From NCBI GenBank assembly GCA_963855995.1, contig OY979718.1, positions 29,359,282 through 29,423,281 on the forward strand: DNA of 64,000 nt. The letters run 5' to 3'. Positions within the stretch are counted from its first letter, which is position 1; the number at the start of each line of letters is the position of its first letter. Below, one piece after another: positions 10,401-24,500 of the stretch. Both the position numbers and the translations under genes were made by a program. The notes beneath the pieces are model-generated. The model saw only the letters and a program-made list of their open reading frames with translations. It was not told where the DNA came from and did no database searches. This DNA comes from Muricea muricata (taxonomy: Eukaryota > Cnidaria > Anthozoa > Malacalcyonacea > Plexauridae).

Positions 10401-11380
10401 ACAAGCAAGTTATAGGTTTTTCATTTCAACATGTCATTTCGCTAATCTCGATGGTTTGAGCGCCGAAAACCTGATTCCCGACTTGCAAACTTCTGCAAAT
10501 TCCAGTTAGAAGGTCTCTTTTAGGTCCGTGATTGCAGTTCGTCATTGCGTTACACTCGTTCACTTTAGCACTGAAAACATCATTTTAAGCTCTAAAACGT
10601 CGACCTGATCGACTTAGAACGGCAAATTTTAGTTGTGATTTGAGCATGTTTTTACGCTCATATCGCTTCCAGAACGCTTAAAACGCGATTTTGATGGTTC
10701 TAAGATCGTTTCTTTTCACCTTAAAAGCAAGCTATAGCTTTCTCATTTCAAAATGTCATTTCGCTAATCTCGATGGTTTGAGCGCAGAAAAATCTGATTC
10801 CCCACTTGGTAGGTTCGGCAATTTCCATTTAGAAGGTCTCTTTTAGGTCCGTGATTGCAGTACATCATTGCATTCAACTCGTTCACTTTAGCACTGAAAA
10901 CATCATTTTAAGCTCTAAAACGTCGTTATGATCGATTTAAAACGGCAATTTTTAGTTGGTGATTTGAGCATGTTTTTACGCTCAAATCGCTTCTAGAATG
11001 CTTAAAACGCGACTTTGATATTTCTAAGATCGTTTCTTTTTAAGTTTACAAACAAGTTATAGGTTTCTCATGTCAACGTGTTATTTCGCTCATCTCGATG
11101 GTTTGAGCGGCGAAAACATGATTCCCGACTTGCTAAGTTTTTCAATTTCCATTTAGAAAGTCCCTTTTATGTCCGTGATTGCAGTATATCATTGCATTGA
11201 ACTCGTTCACTTTAGCACTGAAAACATCATTTTAAGCTCTAAAACGTCGCCCTGATCGACTTAGAACGGCGAATTTTAGTTGTGATTTGAGCATGTTTTT
11301 ACGCTCATATCGCTTCCAGAACGCTTAAAACGCGATTTTTATGGTTCTAAGATCGTTTCTTTTCAGTTTACAAGCAAGTT
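9730..11380. repeat. 3-monomer higher-order repeat, period 969 bp, about two copies
   Basis: The odd CACCTTAAAAGCAAGCTATA variant is at 9748 and 10717, and CTTCTAGAATGCTTAAAACG is at 10021 and 10990. Both steps are 969 bases, or three monomers. Confidence 0.75.
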
Positions 11381-11699
11381 ATAGGTTTCTCATTTCAACA
11401 TGTCATTTCGCTCATCTCGATGATTTGAGCGCCGAAAACCTGATTCCCGAGTTTCTAACTTCTGCAAATTCCATTTAGAAGGTCTCTTTTAGGTCCGTGA
11501 TTGCAGTTTATCATTGCGTTCAACTCGTCCACTTTAGCATTGAAAACCTCATTTTAAGCTCTAAAACGTCGCCCTGATCGACTTAGAACGGCGAATTTTA
11601 GTTGTGATATGAGCATGTTTTTACGCTCATATCGCTTCCAGAACACTTAAAACCCGATTTTGATGGTTCTAAGATCGTTTCTTTTCAGTTTACAAGCAA

Positions 11700-13500
11700 G
11701 TTATAGGTTTCTCATTTCAAAATGTCATTTCGCTCATATCGATGGTTTGAGCGCCGAAAACCTGATTCCCGACTTGCTAACTTATGCAAATTCCATTTAG
11801 AAGGTCTCTTTTAGGTCCGTGATTGCAGTACATCATTGCGCTCAACTCGTTCACTTTAGCACTGAAAAAAGAATTTTAAGCTCTAAAACGTCGCCGTGAT
11901 CGATTTAAAAAGGCAATTTTTAGTTGGTGACTTGAGCATGTTTTTACGCTCAAATCGCTTCTAGAATGCTTAAAACGCGACTTTGATCGTTCTAAGATCG
12001 TTTCTTTTTAAGTTTACAAGCAAGTTATAGGTTTCTAATGTCAACGTGTTATTTTGCTCATCGTGATGGTTTGAGCGCCGAAAACATGATTCTCGACTTG
12101 CTAAGTTCTGTAATTTTCATTTAGAAGGTCTCTTTTAGGTCCGTGATTGCAGTTCATCATTGCGTTCAACTCGTTCACTTTAGCACTGAAAAATTTCTTT
12201 TAAGCTGTAAAACGTCGTTATGATCGATTTAAAACGGCAAATTTTAGTAGATGATTTGAGCATGTTTTTACGCTCAAATCGCTTCTAGAACGCTTAAAAC
12301 GCGATTTTGATGGTTCTAAGATCGTTTCTTTTCAGTTTACAAGCAAGTTATACGTTTCTCATTTCAAAATGTCATTTCGCTCATCTCGATGGTTTGAGCT
12401 CCGAAAACCTGATTCCCGACTTGCTAACTTCTGCAAATTCCATTTAGAAGGTCTCCTTTAGGTCCGTGATTGCAGTTCATCATTGCGTTCAACTCGTTCA
12501 CTTTAGCATTGAAAACCTCATTTTAAGCTCTAAAACGTCGCCCTGATCAACTTAAAACGGCGAATTTTAGTTGTGATTTGAGCATGTTTTTACGCTCATA
12601 TCGCTTCCAGAACGCTTAAAACGCGATTTTTATGGTTCTTAGATCGTTTCTTTTCAGTTTACAAGCAAGTTATAGGTTTCTCATTTCATCATGTCATTTC
12701 GCTCATCTCGATAATTTGAGCGCCGAAAACCTGATTCCCGACTTGTTAACTTTTGCAAATTCCATTTAGAAGGTCTCTTTTAGGTCCGTGATTGCAGTTC
12801 GTCATTGCGTTCAACTCGTTGCCTTTAGCACTGAAAAGCTCATTTTAAGCTCTAAAACGTGGCCCTGATCGACTTAAGACGGCGAATTTTAGTTGTGATT
12901 TGAGCATGTTTTTACTCTCAAATCGCTTCCAGAACGCTTAAAATGCGATTTTGACGGTTCTCAGATTGTTTCTTTTCACTTTACAAGCAAGTTATAGGTT
13001 TCTCATTTCAAAATGTCATTTCGCTCATCTCGATGGTTTGAGCGCCGAAAACCTGATTCCCGACTTGCTAACTTATGCAAATTCCATTTAGAAGGTCTCT
13101 TTTAGGTCCGTGATTGCAGTACATCATTGCGCTCAACTCGTTCACTTTAGCACTGAAAAAAGAATTTTAAGCTCTAAAACGTCGCCCTGATCGATTTAAA
13201 AAGGCAATTTTTAGTTGGTGATTTGAGCATGTTTTTACGCTCAAATCGCTTCTCGAATGCTTAAAACGCGACTTTGATCGTTCTAAGATCGTTTCTTTTT
13301 AAGTTTACAAGCAAGTTATAGGTTTCTAATGTCAACGTGTTATTTTGCTCATCTTGATGGTTTGAGCGCCGAAAACATGATTCTCGACTTGCTAAGTTCT
13401 GTAATTTTCATTTAGAAGGTCTCCTTTAGGTCCGTGATTGCAGTTCATCATTGCGTTCAACTCGTTCACTTTAGCACTGAAAAATTTCTTTTAAGCTGTA
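11700..13500. repeat. 4-monomer higher-order repeat, period 1,291 bp
   Basis: GACTTGCTAACTTATGC is at 11771 and 13062, and the TGTAATTTTCATTTAG variant recurs with the same 1,291-base step. The units between are in the same order in both copies until they separate near 13.5 kb. Confidence 0.75.
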
Positions 13501-14509
13501 AAACGTCGTTATGATCGATTTAAAACGGCAAATTTTAGTTGGTGATTTGAGCATGTTTTTACACTCAAATCGGTTCCAGAACGCTTAAAACGCGGTTTTG
13601 ATAATTTTAAGATCGTTTTTTTTCAGTTTACAAGCAAGTTATAGGTTTCTCATTTCAACGTGTCATTTCGCTCATATCGGTGGTTTGAGCGCCGAAAACC
13701 TGATCCCGACTTGCTAACTTCTGCAATTTCTATTTAGAAGGTCTCATTTAGGTCCGTGATTGCAGTACAACATTGCGTTCCACTCGTTCATTTTAGCACT
13801 GAAAACATTCTTTTAAGCTCGAAAACGTCGTTATGATCGATTTAAAACGGCAATTTTTAGTTGGTGATTTGAGCATGTTTTTACGCACAAATCGCTTCTA
13901 GAATGCTTAAAACGCGACTTTGATCGTTCTAAGATCGTTTCTTTTTAAGTTTACAAGCAAATTATAGGTTTTTAATGTCAACGTGTTATTTTGCTCATCT
14001 TGATAGTTTGAGCGCCGAAAACATGATTCTCGACTTGCTAAGTTCTGCAATTTCCATTTAGAAGGTCTCTTTTAGGTCCGTGATTGCAGTTCATCATTGC
14101 GTTCAACTCGTTCATTTTAGCACTAAAAACATTCTTTTAAGGTCTAAAACGTCGTTATGATCGATTTAAAACGGCAATTTTTAGTAGATGATTTGAGCAT
14201 GTTTTTACGCTCAAATCGCTTCTAGAACGCTTAAAACGCGATTTTGATGGTTCTAAGATCGTTTCTTTTCAGTTTACAAGCAAGTTATAGGTTTCTCATT
14301 TCAAAATGTTATTTCGCTCATCTCGATGGTTTGAGCGCCGAAAACCTGATTCCCGACTTGCTAACTTCTGCAAATTCCATTTAAAAGGTCTCCTTTAGGT
14401 CCGTGATTGCAGTTCATCATTGCGTTCAACTCGTTCACTTTAGCATTGAAAACCTCATTTTAAGCTCTAAAACGTCGCCCTGCTCGACTTAGAACGGCGA
14501 ATTTTAGTT

Positions 14510-15300
14510 GTGATTTGAGCATGTTTTTACTCTCAAAGCGCTTCCAGAACGCTTAAAACGCGATTTTGACGGTTCTTAGATCGTTTCTTTTCAGTTTACA
14601 AGCAAGTTATAGGTTTCTCATTTCAAAATGTCATTTCGCTCATCTCCATGGTTTGAGCGAAGAAAACCTGATTCCCGACTTGCTAACTTCTGCAAATTCG
14701 ATTTAGAAGATCTCTTTTAGGTCCCTGATTGCAGTACATCATTGCGCTCAACTCGTTCACTTTAGCACTGAGAACCTCATTTTAAGCTCTAAAACATCGC
14801 CCTGATCGACTTAGAACGGCGAATTTTCGTTGTGATTTGAGCATGTTTTTACTCTCAAAGCGCTTCCAGAACGCTTAAAACGCGATTTTGACGGTTCTTA
14901 GATCGTTTCTTTTCAGTTTACAAGCAAGTTATAGGTTTCTAATTTCAAAATGTCATTTCGCTCATCTCCATGGTTTGAGCGCCGAAAACCTGATTCCCGA
15001 CTTGCTAACTTCTGCAAATTCGATTTAGAAGATCTCTTTTAGGTCCCTGATTGCAGTACATCATTGCGCTCAACTCGTTCATTTTAGCACTGAGAACCTC
15101 ATTTTAAGCTCTAAAACATCGCCCTGATCGACTTAGAACGGCGAATTTTAGTTGTGATTTGAGCATGTTTTTACTCTCAAAGCGCTTCCAGAACGCTTAA
15201 AACGCGATTTTGACGGTTCTTAGATCGTTTCTTTTCAGTTTACAAGCAAGTTATAGGTTTCTCATTTCAAAATGTCATTTCGCTCATCTCGATGGTTTGA
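14510..15300. repeat. Run of near-identical adjacent monomers
   Basis: Consecutive units share CTCTCAAAGCGCTTCCAGAA, AACATCGCC and CTCCATGGTTTG with very few differences, unlike most neighbours in the array. This is a local single-unit expansion. The same run is present in the distant copies at about 38.98-39.75 and 47.38-48.10 kb. Confidence 0.7.
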
Positions 15301-16869
15301 GCTCCGAAAACCTGATTCCCGACTTGCTAACTTCTGCAAATTCCATTTAGAAAGTCTCTTTTAGGTCCCTGATTGCAGTACATCATTGCGCTCAACTCGT
15401 TCACTTTAGCACTGAAAAAAGAATTTTAAGCTCTAAAACGTTGCCCTGATCGATTTGAAAAGGCAATTTTTAGTTGGTGATTTGAGCATGTTTTTACGCA
15501 CAAATCGCTTCTAGAATGCTTAAAACGCGACTTTGATCGTTCTAAGATCGTTTCTTTTTAAGTTTTCAAGCAAATTATAGGTTTTTAATGTCAACGTGTT
15601 ATTTTGCTCATCTTGATAGTTTGAGCGCCGAAAACATGATTCTCGACTTGCTAAGTTCTGCAATTTCCATTTAGAAGGTCTCTTTTAGGTCCGTGATTGC
15701 AGTTCATCATTGCGTTCAACTCGTTCATTTTAGCACTAAAAACATTCTTTTAAGGTCTAAAACGTCGTTATGATCGATTTAAAACGGCAATTTTTAGTAC
15801 ATGATTTGAGCATATTTTTACGCTCAAATCGCTTCCAGAACGGTTAAAACGCGATTTTGATGGTTCTAAGATCGTTTCTTTTCAGTTTACAAGCAAGTTA
15901 TAGGTTTCTCATTTCAAAATGTTATTTCGCTCATCTCGATGGTTTGAGCGCCGAAAACCTGACTCCCGACTTGCTAACTTCTGCAAATTCCATTTAAAAG
16001 GTCTCTTTTAGGTCCGTGATTGCAGTTCATCATTGCGTTCAAGTCGTTCACTTTAGCATTGAAAACCTCATTTTAAGCTCTAAAACGTCGCCCTGCTCGA
16101 CTTAGAACGGCGAATTTTAGTTGTGATTTGAGCATGTTTTTACACTCAAAGCGCTTCCAGAACGCTTAAAACGCGATTTTGACGGTTCTTAGATCGTTTC
16201 TTTTCAGTTTACAAGCAAGTTATAGGTTTCTCATTTGAAAATGTCATTTCGGTCATCTACATGGTTTGAGCGCCGAAAACCTGATTCCCGACTTGCTAAC
16301 TTCTGCAAATTCGATTTAGAAGATCTCTTTTAGGTCCCTGATTGCAGTACATCATTGCGCTCAACTCGTTCACTTTAGCACTGAAAAAAGAATTTTAAGC
16401 TCTAAAACGTCTCCCTGATCGACTTAGAACGGCGAATTTTAGTTGTGATTTGAGCATGTTTTTACGCTCATATCGCTTCCAGAACACTTAAAACGTGATT
16501 TTGATGGTTCTAAATCGTTTCTTTTCAGTTTGCAAACAAGTTATAGGTTTTTCATTTCAACATGTCATTTCGCTCATCTCGATAATTTGAGTGCCGAAAA
16601 CCTGATTCCTGACTTGTTAATTTCTGCAAATTCCATTTAGAAGGTCTCTTTTAGGTCCGTGATTGCAGTTCGTCATTGCGTTCAACTCGTTCACTTTACC
16701 ACTGAAAACCTCATTTTAAGCTCTAAAACGTCGCCCTGATCGACTTAAAACGGCGAATTTTAGTTGTGATTTGAGCATGTTTTTACTCTCAAATCGCTTC
16801 TAGAATGCTTTAAACGCGACTTTGATCGTTCTAAGATCGTTTCTTTTTAAGTTTACAAGCAAGTTATAG

Positions 16870-19800
16870 GTTTCTGATTTCAACATGTCATTTCGCTCAT
16901 CCCGATGGTTTGAGCGCCGAAAACCTGATTCCCGACTTGCTAAGTTCTGCAATTTACATTTAGAAGGTCTCTTTTAGGTCCGTGATTGCAGTACATCATT
17001 GCGCTCAACTCGTTCACTTTAGCACTGAAAACATCATTTTATGCTTTAAAACGTCACCCTGATCGATTTAAAACGGCAACTTTTAGTAGGTTATTTGAGC
17101 AATTTTTTATGTTCAAATCGGTTCTAGAATAATTAAAACGCGATTTTGATGGTTCTAAGATCGTTTCTGTTCAGTTTACAAGAGAGTTATAGGTTTCTCA
17201 TGTCAACGGATTACTTCGCTCATCTCGATAGTTTGAGCGCCGAAAACATGATTCCCGACTTGCTAAATTCTGAAATTTCCATTTATTGGGTCTCTTTTAG
17301 GTCCGTCATTGCAGTGCATCATTGCGCTCAACTCGTTCATTTTAGCACTGAAAACATCAATTTAAGCTCTAAAACGTCATCCTGATTGATTTAAAACGGC
17401 AACTTTTAGGTTGTGATTTGAGCATATTTTCACGCTCAAATCGCTTCTAGAACGCTTAAAACGCGATTTTGATGGTTCTAAGATCGTTTCTTTTCTGTTT
17501 ACAAGCAAGGTATAGGTTTCTGATTTCAACATGTCATTTCGCTCATCCCGATGGTTTGAGCGCCGAAACCCTGATTCCCGACTTGCTAAGTTCTGCAATT
17601 TTGATTTAGAAGGTCTCTTTTAGGTCCGTGATTGCAGTACATCATTGCGCTCAACTAGTTCACTTTAGCACTGAAAACATCATTTTAAGCTCTAAACCGT
17701 CACCCTGATCGATTTAAAACGGCGATTTTAAGTTGGTGATTTTAGCATGTTTTTACGCTCAAATCGTTCTAGAACGGGTAAAACGCGATTTTGATGGTTC
17801 TAAGATCGTTTCTTTTAAGTTTACAAGTAAGCTCTAGGTTTCTCATGTCAAGGTGTTATTTTGCTAATCTCGATGGTTTGAGCGCCGAAAACATGATTCC
17901 CGACATGCTTAGTTCTGCAATTTCCATTTAGAAGGTCTCTTTTAGGTCCGTGAATGCAGTACGTCATTGCACTCAACTCGTTCACTTTAGCACTGAAAAC
18001 ATCATTTTACGCTTTAAAACGTAACTCTGATCGATTTAAAACGGCAACTTTTAGTTGGTTATTTGAGCATGTTTTTACGTTCAAATCGCTTCTAGAACGC
18101 TTAAAACGCAATTTTGATGGTTCTAAGATCGTTTCTTTTCAGTGTACAAGCAAGTTATAGGTTTCTCATTTCAACATGTCATTTCGCTCATCCCGTTGGT
18201 TTGAGGACTGAAAACCTGATTCCCGACTTGCTAAGTTCTGCAATTTCCATTTAGAAGGTCTCTTTTAGGTCCATGATTGCAGTACATTTTTGCGCTTAAC
18301 TCGTTCACTTTAGCACTGAAAACATCAATTTAAGATATAAAACGTCACCCTGATGGATTTAAAACGGCGATTTTAAGTTGGTGATTTGAGCATGTTTTTA
18401 CGCTCAAATCGCTTCTAGAACACTTAAAACGCAATTTTGCTGGTTCTAAGATCGTTTCTTTTCAGTTTACAAGAGAGTTATAGGTTTCTCATGTCAACGG
18501 GTTACTTCGCTGATCTCGATAGTTTGAGCGCCGAAAACCTGATTCCCGACTTGCTAAGTTCTGCAATTTCCAATTATTAGGTCTCTTTTAGGTCCGTGAT
18601 TGCAGTACATTATTGCGCTCAACTCGTTCATTTTAGCACTGAAAACATCATTTTAAGCTCTGGAACGTCACCCTGATCGATTTAAAACAGCAATTTTTCG
18701 TTGGTCATTTGAGCATGTTTTTACGTTCAAATCGCTTCTAGAACGCTTAAAACGCGATTTTGATGGTTCTAAGATCGTTTCTTTTCTGCTTTCAAGCAAG
18801 TTATAGGTTTCTCATTTCAACATGTCATTTCGCTCATCCCGATGGTTTAAGCGTCGAAAACCTGATTTCCGCCTTGCCAAGTTCTGCAATTTCCATTTAG
18901 AAGGTCTTTTTTAGGTCCGTGATTGCAGTACATCATTTCGCTCAACTCGTTCACTTTAGCACTGAAAACATCATTTTAAGCTCTAAAACGTCACCCTGAT
19001 CGATTTAAAACGGCGATTTTAAGTTGGTGATTTGAGCATGTTTTTACGCTTGAATCGCTTCTAGAACGCTTAAAACGTGATTTTGATGGTTCTAAGATCG
19101 TTTCTATTCAGTTTACAAGCAAGTTATAGGTTTCTCATTTCAAATGTCATTTCGCTCATCCCGTTGGTTTGAGCCCCAAAAACCGGATTCCCAACTTGCT
19201 AAGTTCTGCAATTTCCAGTTAGAAGGTCTCTTTTAGGTCCGTGATTGCAGTACATCATTGCGCTCAACTCGTTCACTTTAGCACTGAAAACATCATTTTA
19301 AGCTCTAAAACGTCACCCTGATCGATTTAAAACGGTAACTTTTAGTTGGTGATTTGAGCATGTTTTTACGTTCAAATCGCTTCTAGAACGCTTAAAACGC
19401 GATTTTGATGGTTCTAAGATCGTTTCTTTTCAGTGTACAAGCAAGTTATAGGTTTCTCATTTCAACATGTCATTTCGCTCATCCCGATGGTTTGAGGACT
19501 GAAAACCTGATTCCCGACTTGCTAAGTTCTGCAATTTCCATTTAGAAGGTCTCTTTTAGGTCCGTGATTGCAGTACATCATTTCGCTCAACTCGTTCACT
19601 TTAGCACTGAAAACATCATTTTAAGCTTGAAAACGCCACCTTGATCGACATAAAACGGCGATTTTAAGTTGGTGATTTGAGGATGTTTTAACGCTCAAAT
19701 GGCTTCTAGAAGACTAAAAACGCAATTTTGATGGTTCTAAGATCGTTTCTTTTCAGTTTACAAGAGAGTTATAGGTTTCTCATGTCAACGGGTTACTTCG

Positions 19801-21390
19801 CTCATCTCGATAGTTTGAGCGCCGAAAACATGATTCCCGACTTGCTAAGTTCTGCAATTTCCATTTATTAGGTCTCTTTTAGGTCCGTGAATGCAGTACA
19901 TCATTGCGCTCAACTCGTTCACTTTAGCACTGAAAACATCATTTTAAGCTCTAAAACGTCACCCTGATCGATTTAAAACGGTAACTTTTAGTTGGTGATT
20001 TGAGCATGTTTTTACGTTCAAATCGCTTCTAGAACGCTTAAAACGCGATTTTGATGGTTCTAAGATCGTTTCTTTTCAGTGTACAAGCAAGTTATAGGTT
20101 TCTCATTTCAACATGTCATTTCGCTCATCCCGATGGTTTGAGGACTGAAAACCTGATTCCCGACTTGCTAAGTTCTGCAATTTCCATTTAGAAGGTCTCT
20201 TTTAGGTCCGTGATTGCAGTACATCATTTCGCTCAACTCGTTCACTTTAGCACTGAAAACATCATTTTAAGCTTGAAAACGCCACCTTGATCGACATAAA
20301 ACGGCGATTTTAAGTTGGTGATTTGAGCATGTTTTAACGCTCAAATGGCTTCTAGAAGACTAAAAACGCAATTTTGATTGTTCTAAGATCGTTTCTTTTC
20401 AGTTTACAAGAGAGTTATAGGTTTCTCATGTCAACGGGTTACTTCGCTCATCTCGATAGTTTGAGCGCCGAAAACATGATTCCCGACTTGCTAAGTTCTG
20501 CAATTTCCATTTATTAGGTCTCTTTTAGGTCCGTGAATGCAGTACATCATTGCGCTCAACTCGTTCACTTTAGCACTGAAAACATCATTTTAAGCTTTAA
20601 AACGTCACCCTGATTGATTTAAAACGGCAACTTTTAGTTGGTGATTTGAGCATATTTTTACGCTCAAATCGCCTCTAGAACGCTTAAAACGCGATTTTGA
20701 TGGTTCTAAGATCGTTTCTGTTCTGTTTACAAGCAAGTTATAGGTTTCTGATTTCAACATGTCATTTCGCTCATCCTGATGGTTTGAGCGCCGAAAACCT
20801 GATTCCCGACTTGCTAAGTTCTGCAATTTACATTTAGAATATCTCTTTTAGGTCCCTGATTGCAGTACATCATTGCGCTCAACTCGTTCACTTTAGCACT
20901 GAAAACATCATTTTATGCTTTAAAACGTAAACCTTATCGATTTAAAACGGCAACTTTTAGTTGGTGATTTGAGCATGTTTTTACACTCAAATCGGTTCTA
21001 GAATGCTTAAAAGGCGATTTTGATGGTTCTAAGATCGTTTCTTCTCAGTTCACAAGTAAGCTTTACGTTTCTCATGTCAAGGTGTTATTTTGCTAATCTC
21101 GATGGTTTGAGAGCCGAAAATATGATTCCCGACATGCTTAGTTCTGCAATTTCAATTTAGAAGGTCTCTTTTAGGTCTGTGAATGCAGTACATCATTGCG
21201 CTCAACTCGTTCACTTTAGCACTGAAAACATCATTTTAAGCTCAAAAACGTCACCCTGATCGATTTAAAACGGCGATTTTAAGTTGGTGATTTGAGCATA
21301 TTTTCACGCTCAAATCGTTCTAGAACGGGTAAAACGCAATTTTGCTGGTTCTAAGATCGTTTCTTTTCAGTTTACAAGAGAGTTATAGGT
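16870..21390. repeat. Family-2 monomer domain (first)
   Basis: Units here read GTCACCCTGATCGATTT in mid-monomer and often CAACGGGTTACTTCGC before the second dyad, with ACAAGAGAGTTATAGG in place of ACAAGCAAGTTATAGG. The period stays near 322-323. A 2-monomer repeat (646 bp) is visible, with GGTAACT at 19334 and 19980. The change from family 1 is abrupt at both ends. The right junction near 21,385 is a hybrid unit: family-2 left part, family-1 right part. Confidence 0.85.
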
Positions 21391-24300
21391 TCCTCATTTC
21401 AACATGTCATTTCGCTCATCTCGATGGTTTGAGCGCCGAAAACCTGATTCCCGACTTGCAAACTTCTGCAAATTCCATTTAGAAGGTCTCCTTTAGGTCC
21501 GTGATTGCAGTTCATCATTATGTTCAACTCGTTCACTTTGGCATTGAAAACCTCATTTTAAGCTCTAAAACGTCGCCCTGATCGACTTAGAACGGCGAAT
21601 TATAGTTGTGATTTGAGCATGTTTTTACGCTCATATCGCTTCCAGAACACTTAAAACGCGATTTTGATGGTTCTAAGATCGTTTCTTTTCAGTTTACAAG
21701 CAAGTTATAGGTTTCTCATTTCAACATGTTATTTTGCTCATCTCGATAATTTGAGCGCCGAAAACCTGATTCCCGACTTGTTAACTTCTGCAAATTCCAT
21801 TTAGAAGGTCTCTTTTAGGTCCGTGATAGCAGTTCGTCATTGCGTTCAACTCGTTTACTTTAGCACTGAAACCTCATTTTAAGCTCTAAAACGTCGCCCT
21901 GATCGACTTAAGACGGCGAATTTTAGTTGTGATTTGAGCATGTTTTTACCCTCAAATCGCTTCCAGAACGCTTAAAATGCGATTTTGACGGTTCTCAGAT
22001 CGTTTCTTTTCAGTTTACAAGCAAGTTATAGGTTTCTCATTTCAAAATGTCATTTCGCTCATCTCGATGGTTTGAGCGCAGAAAACCTGATTCCCGACTT
22101 GCTAACTTTTGCAATTTCATTTTAGAAGGTCTCTTTTAGGTCCGTGATTGCAGTTCATCATTGCGTTTAACTCGTTCACTTTAGCACTGAAAACCTCATT
22201 TTAAGCTCTAAAACGTCGCCCTGATCGACTTAAAACGGCGAATTTTAGTTGGTGATTTGAGCATGTTTTTACACTCAAATCGGTTCCAGAACGCTTAAAA
22301 CGCGGTTTTGATAATTTTAAGATCCTTTTTTTTCAGTTTACAAGCAAGTTATAGGTTTCTCATTTCAACGTGTCATTTCGCTCATCTCGATGGTTTGAGC
22401 GCCGAAAACCTGATTCCCGACTTGCTAACTTCTGAAATTTCTATTTAGAAGGTCTCTTTTAGGTCCGTGATTGCAGTACAACATTGCGTGCCTTTCGTTC
22501 ATTTTAGCACTGAAAACATAATTTTAAGCTCTAAAACGTCGTTATGATCGATTTAAAACGGCAACTTTTAGTAGATGATTTGAGCATGTTTTTACGCTCA
22601 AATCGCTTCCAAAACGCTTAAAACGCGATTTTGAGGGTTCTAAGATCGTTTCTTTTCAGTTTACAAGCAAGTTATAGGTTTCTCATTTCAAAATGTCATT
22701 TCGCTTATCTCAATGGTTTGAGCGCCGAAAACCTGATTCCCGACTTGCTAACTTCTGGAAATTCCATTTAGAAGGTCTCTTTTAGGTCCGTGATTGCAGT
22801 ACATCATTGCGCTCAACTCGTTCACTTTAGCACTGAAGACATCATTTTAAGGTCCAAAACGTCGCCCTGATCGATTTAAAAAGGCAATTTTTAGTTGGTG
22901 ATTTGAGCATGTTTTTACGCGCAACTCGCTTCTAGAATGCTTAAAACGAGACTTTGATCGTTCTAAGATCCTTTCTTTTTAAGTTTACAAGCAAGTTATA
23001 GGTTTCTCATGTCACGGTGTTATTTTGCTCATCATGATTGTTTGAGCGCCAAAAACATGATTCTCGACTTGCTAAGTTCTGCAATTTCCATTTAGAAGGT
23101 CTCTTTTAGGTCCGTGATTGCAGTTCATCATTGCGTTCAACTCGTTCACTTTAGCACTGAAAAATTTCTTTTAAGCTGTAAAACGTCGTTATGATCGATT
23201 TAAAACGGCAATTTTTAGTAGATGATTTGAGCATGTTTTTACGCTCAAATCGCTTCTAGAACGCTTAAAACACGATTTTGATGGTTCTAAGATCGTTTCT
23301 TTTCAGTTTACAAGCAAGTTATACGTTTCTCATTTCAAAATGTCATTTCGCTCATCTCGATGGTTTGAGCGCCCAAAACCTGATTCCCGACTTGCTAGGT
23401 TCTGCAATTTCCATTTAGAAGGTCTCTTTTAGGTCCGTGATTGCAGTACATCATTGCATTCAACTCGTTCACTTTAGCACTGAAAACATCATTTTAAGCT
23501 CTAAAACGTCGTTATGATCGATTTAAAACGGCAATTTTTAGTAGATGATTTGAGCATGTTTTTACGCTCAAATCGCTTCTAGAATGCTTAAAACGCGACT
23601 TTCATATTTCTAAAGTCGTTTCTTTTTAAGTTTACAAGCAAGTTATAGGTTTCTCATGTCAACGTGTTATTTCGCTCATCTCGATGGTTTGAGCGGCGAA
23701 AACATGATTCCCGACTTGCTAAGTTTTTCAATTTCCATTTAGAAAGTCCCTTTTATGTCCGTGATTACAGTATATCATTGCATTGAATTCGTTCACTTTA
23801 GCACTGAAAACATCATTTTAAGCTCTAAAACGTCGTTATGATCGATTTAAAACGGCAATTTTTAGTTGGTGATTTGAGCATGTTTTTACGCTCAAATCGC
23901 TTCTAGAATACTTAAAACACGACTTTGATATTTCTAAAATCGTTTCTTTTTAAGTTTACAAGCAAGTTATAGGTTTCTCTTGTCAACGTGTTATTTCGCT
24001 CATCTCGATGGTTTGAGCGGCCAAAACATGATTCCCGACTTGCTAAGTTTTTCAATTTCCATTTAGAAAGTCCCTTTTATGTCCGTGATTGCAGTATATC
24101 ATTGCATTGAACTCGTTCACTTTAGCACTGAAAACATCATTTTAAGCTCTAAATTGTCGCCCTGATCGACTTAGAACGGCGAATTTTAGTTGTGATTTGA
24201 GCATGTTTTTACGCTCATATCGCTTCCAGAACGCTTAAAACGCGATTTTTATGGTTCTAAGATCGTTTCTTTTCAGTTTACAAGCAAGTTATAGGTTTCT

Positions 24301-24500
24301 CATTTCAACATGTCCTTTCGCTCATCTCGATGGTTTGAGCCCCGAAAACCTGATTCCCGACTTGCTAACTTCTGCAATTTCTATTTAGAAGGTCTCTTTT
24401 AGGTCCGTGATTGCAGTACAACATTGCTTTCCACTCATTCACTTCAGAACTGATAACTTCATTTTAAGCTATAAAACGTCGCCCTGATCGACTTAAAACG
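21391..24500. repeat. Family-1 block, parent or sister of 26.88-29.34 and 55.85-57.86 kb
   Basis: The rare GCGTGCCTTTCGTTC string lies at about 22486, with counterparts near 27973 and 56946, and AAGATCCTTTC recurs in all three. Offset to the second copy is 5,486-5,487. After about 28.49 kb the offset drops to 4,840, exactly 647 less, so the second copy lacks two monomers. The third copy follows to about 57,855. Confidence 0.85.

Larger units (their letters stand above)
13860..23395. repeat. Left copy of a ~10-kb colinear duplication
   Basis: This block is repeated in order at 46.72-57.86 kb. Exact marker offsets are 32,856 (13885, 14645, 14967, 15811), then 32,535 (16531, 17146), then 32,524 (18660, 19217, 20271), then 33,815 (20605), then 34,459-34,460 (21391, 23021). 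Each step except one is a whole number of monomers: one unit lost near 16.25-16.5, four gained after 20.37 and two gained near 21.39. The remaining step is an 11-base deletion at about 50,070 in the right copy. It includes the family-2 domain 16.87-21.39 kb. Confidence 0.9.

Noticed and set aside
18690..18720. CENP-B-box-like TTCGTTGG in family-2 units
   Set aside because: Only the first half resembles the box. The required downstream CGGG is missing, and the motif occurs in few units.
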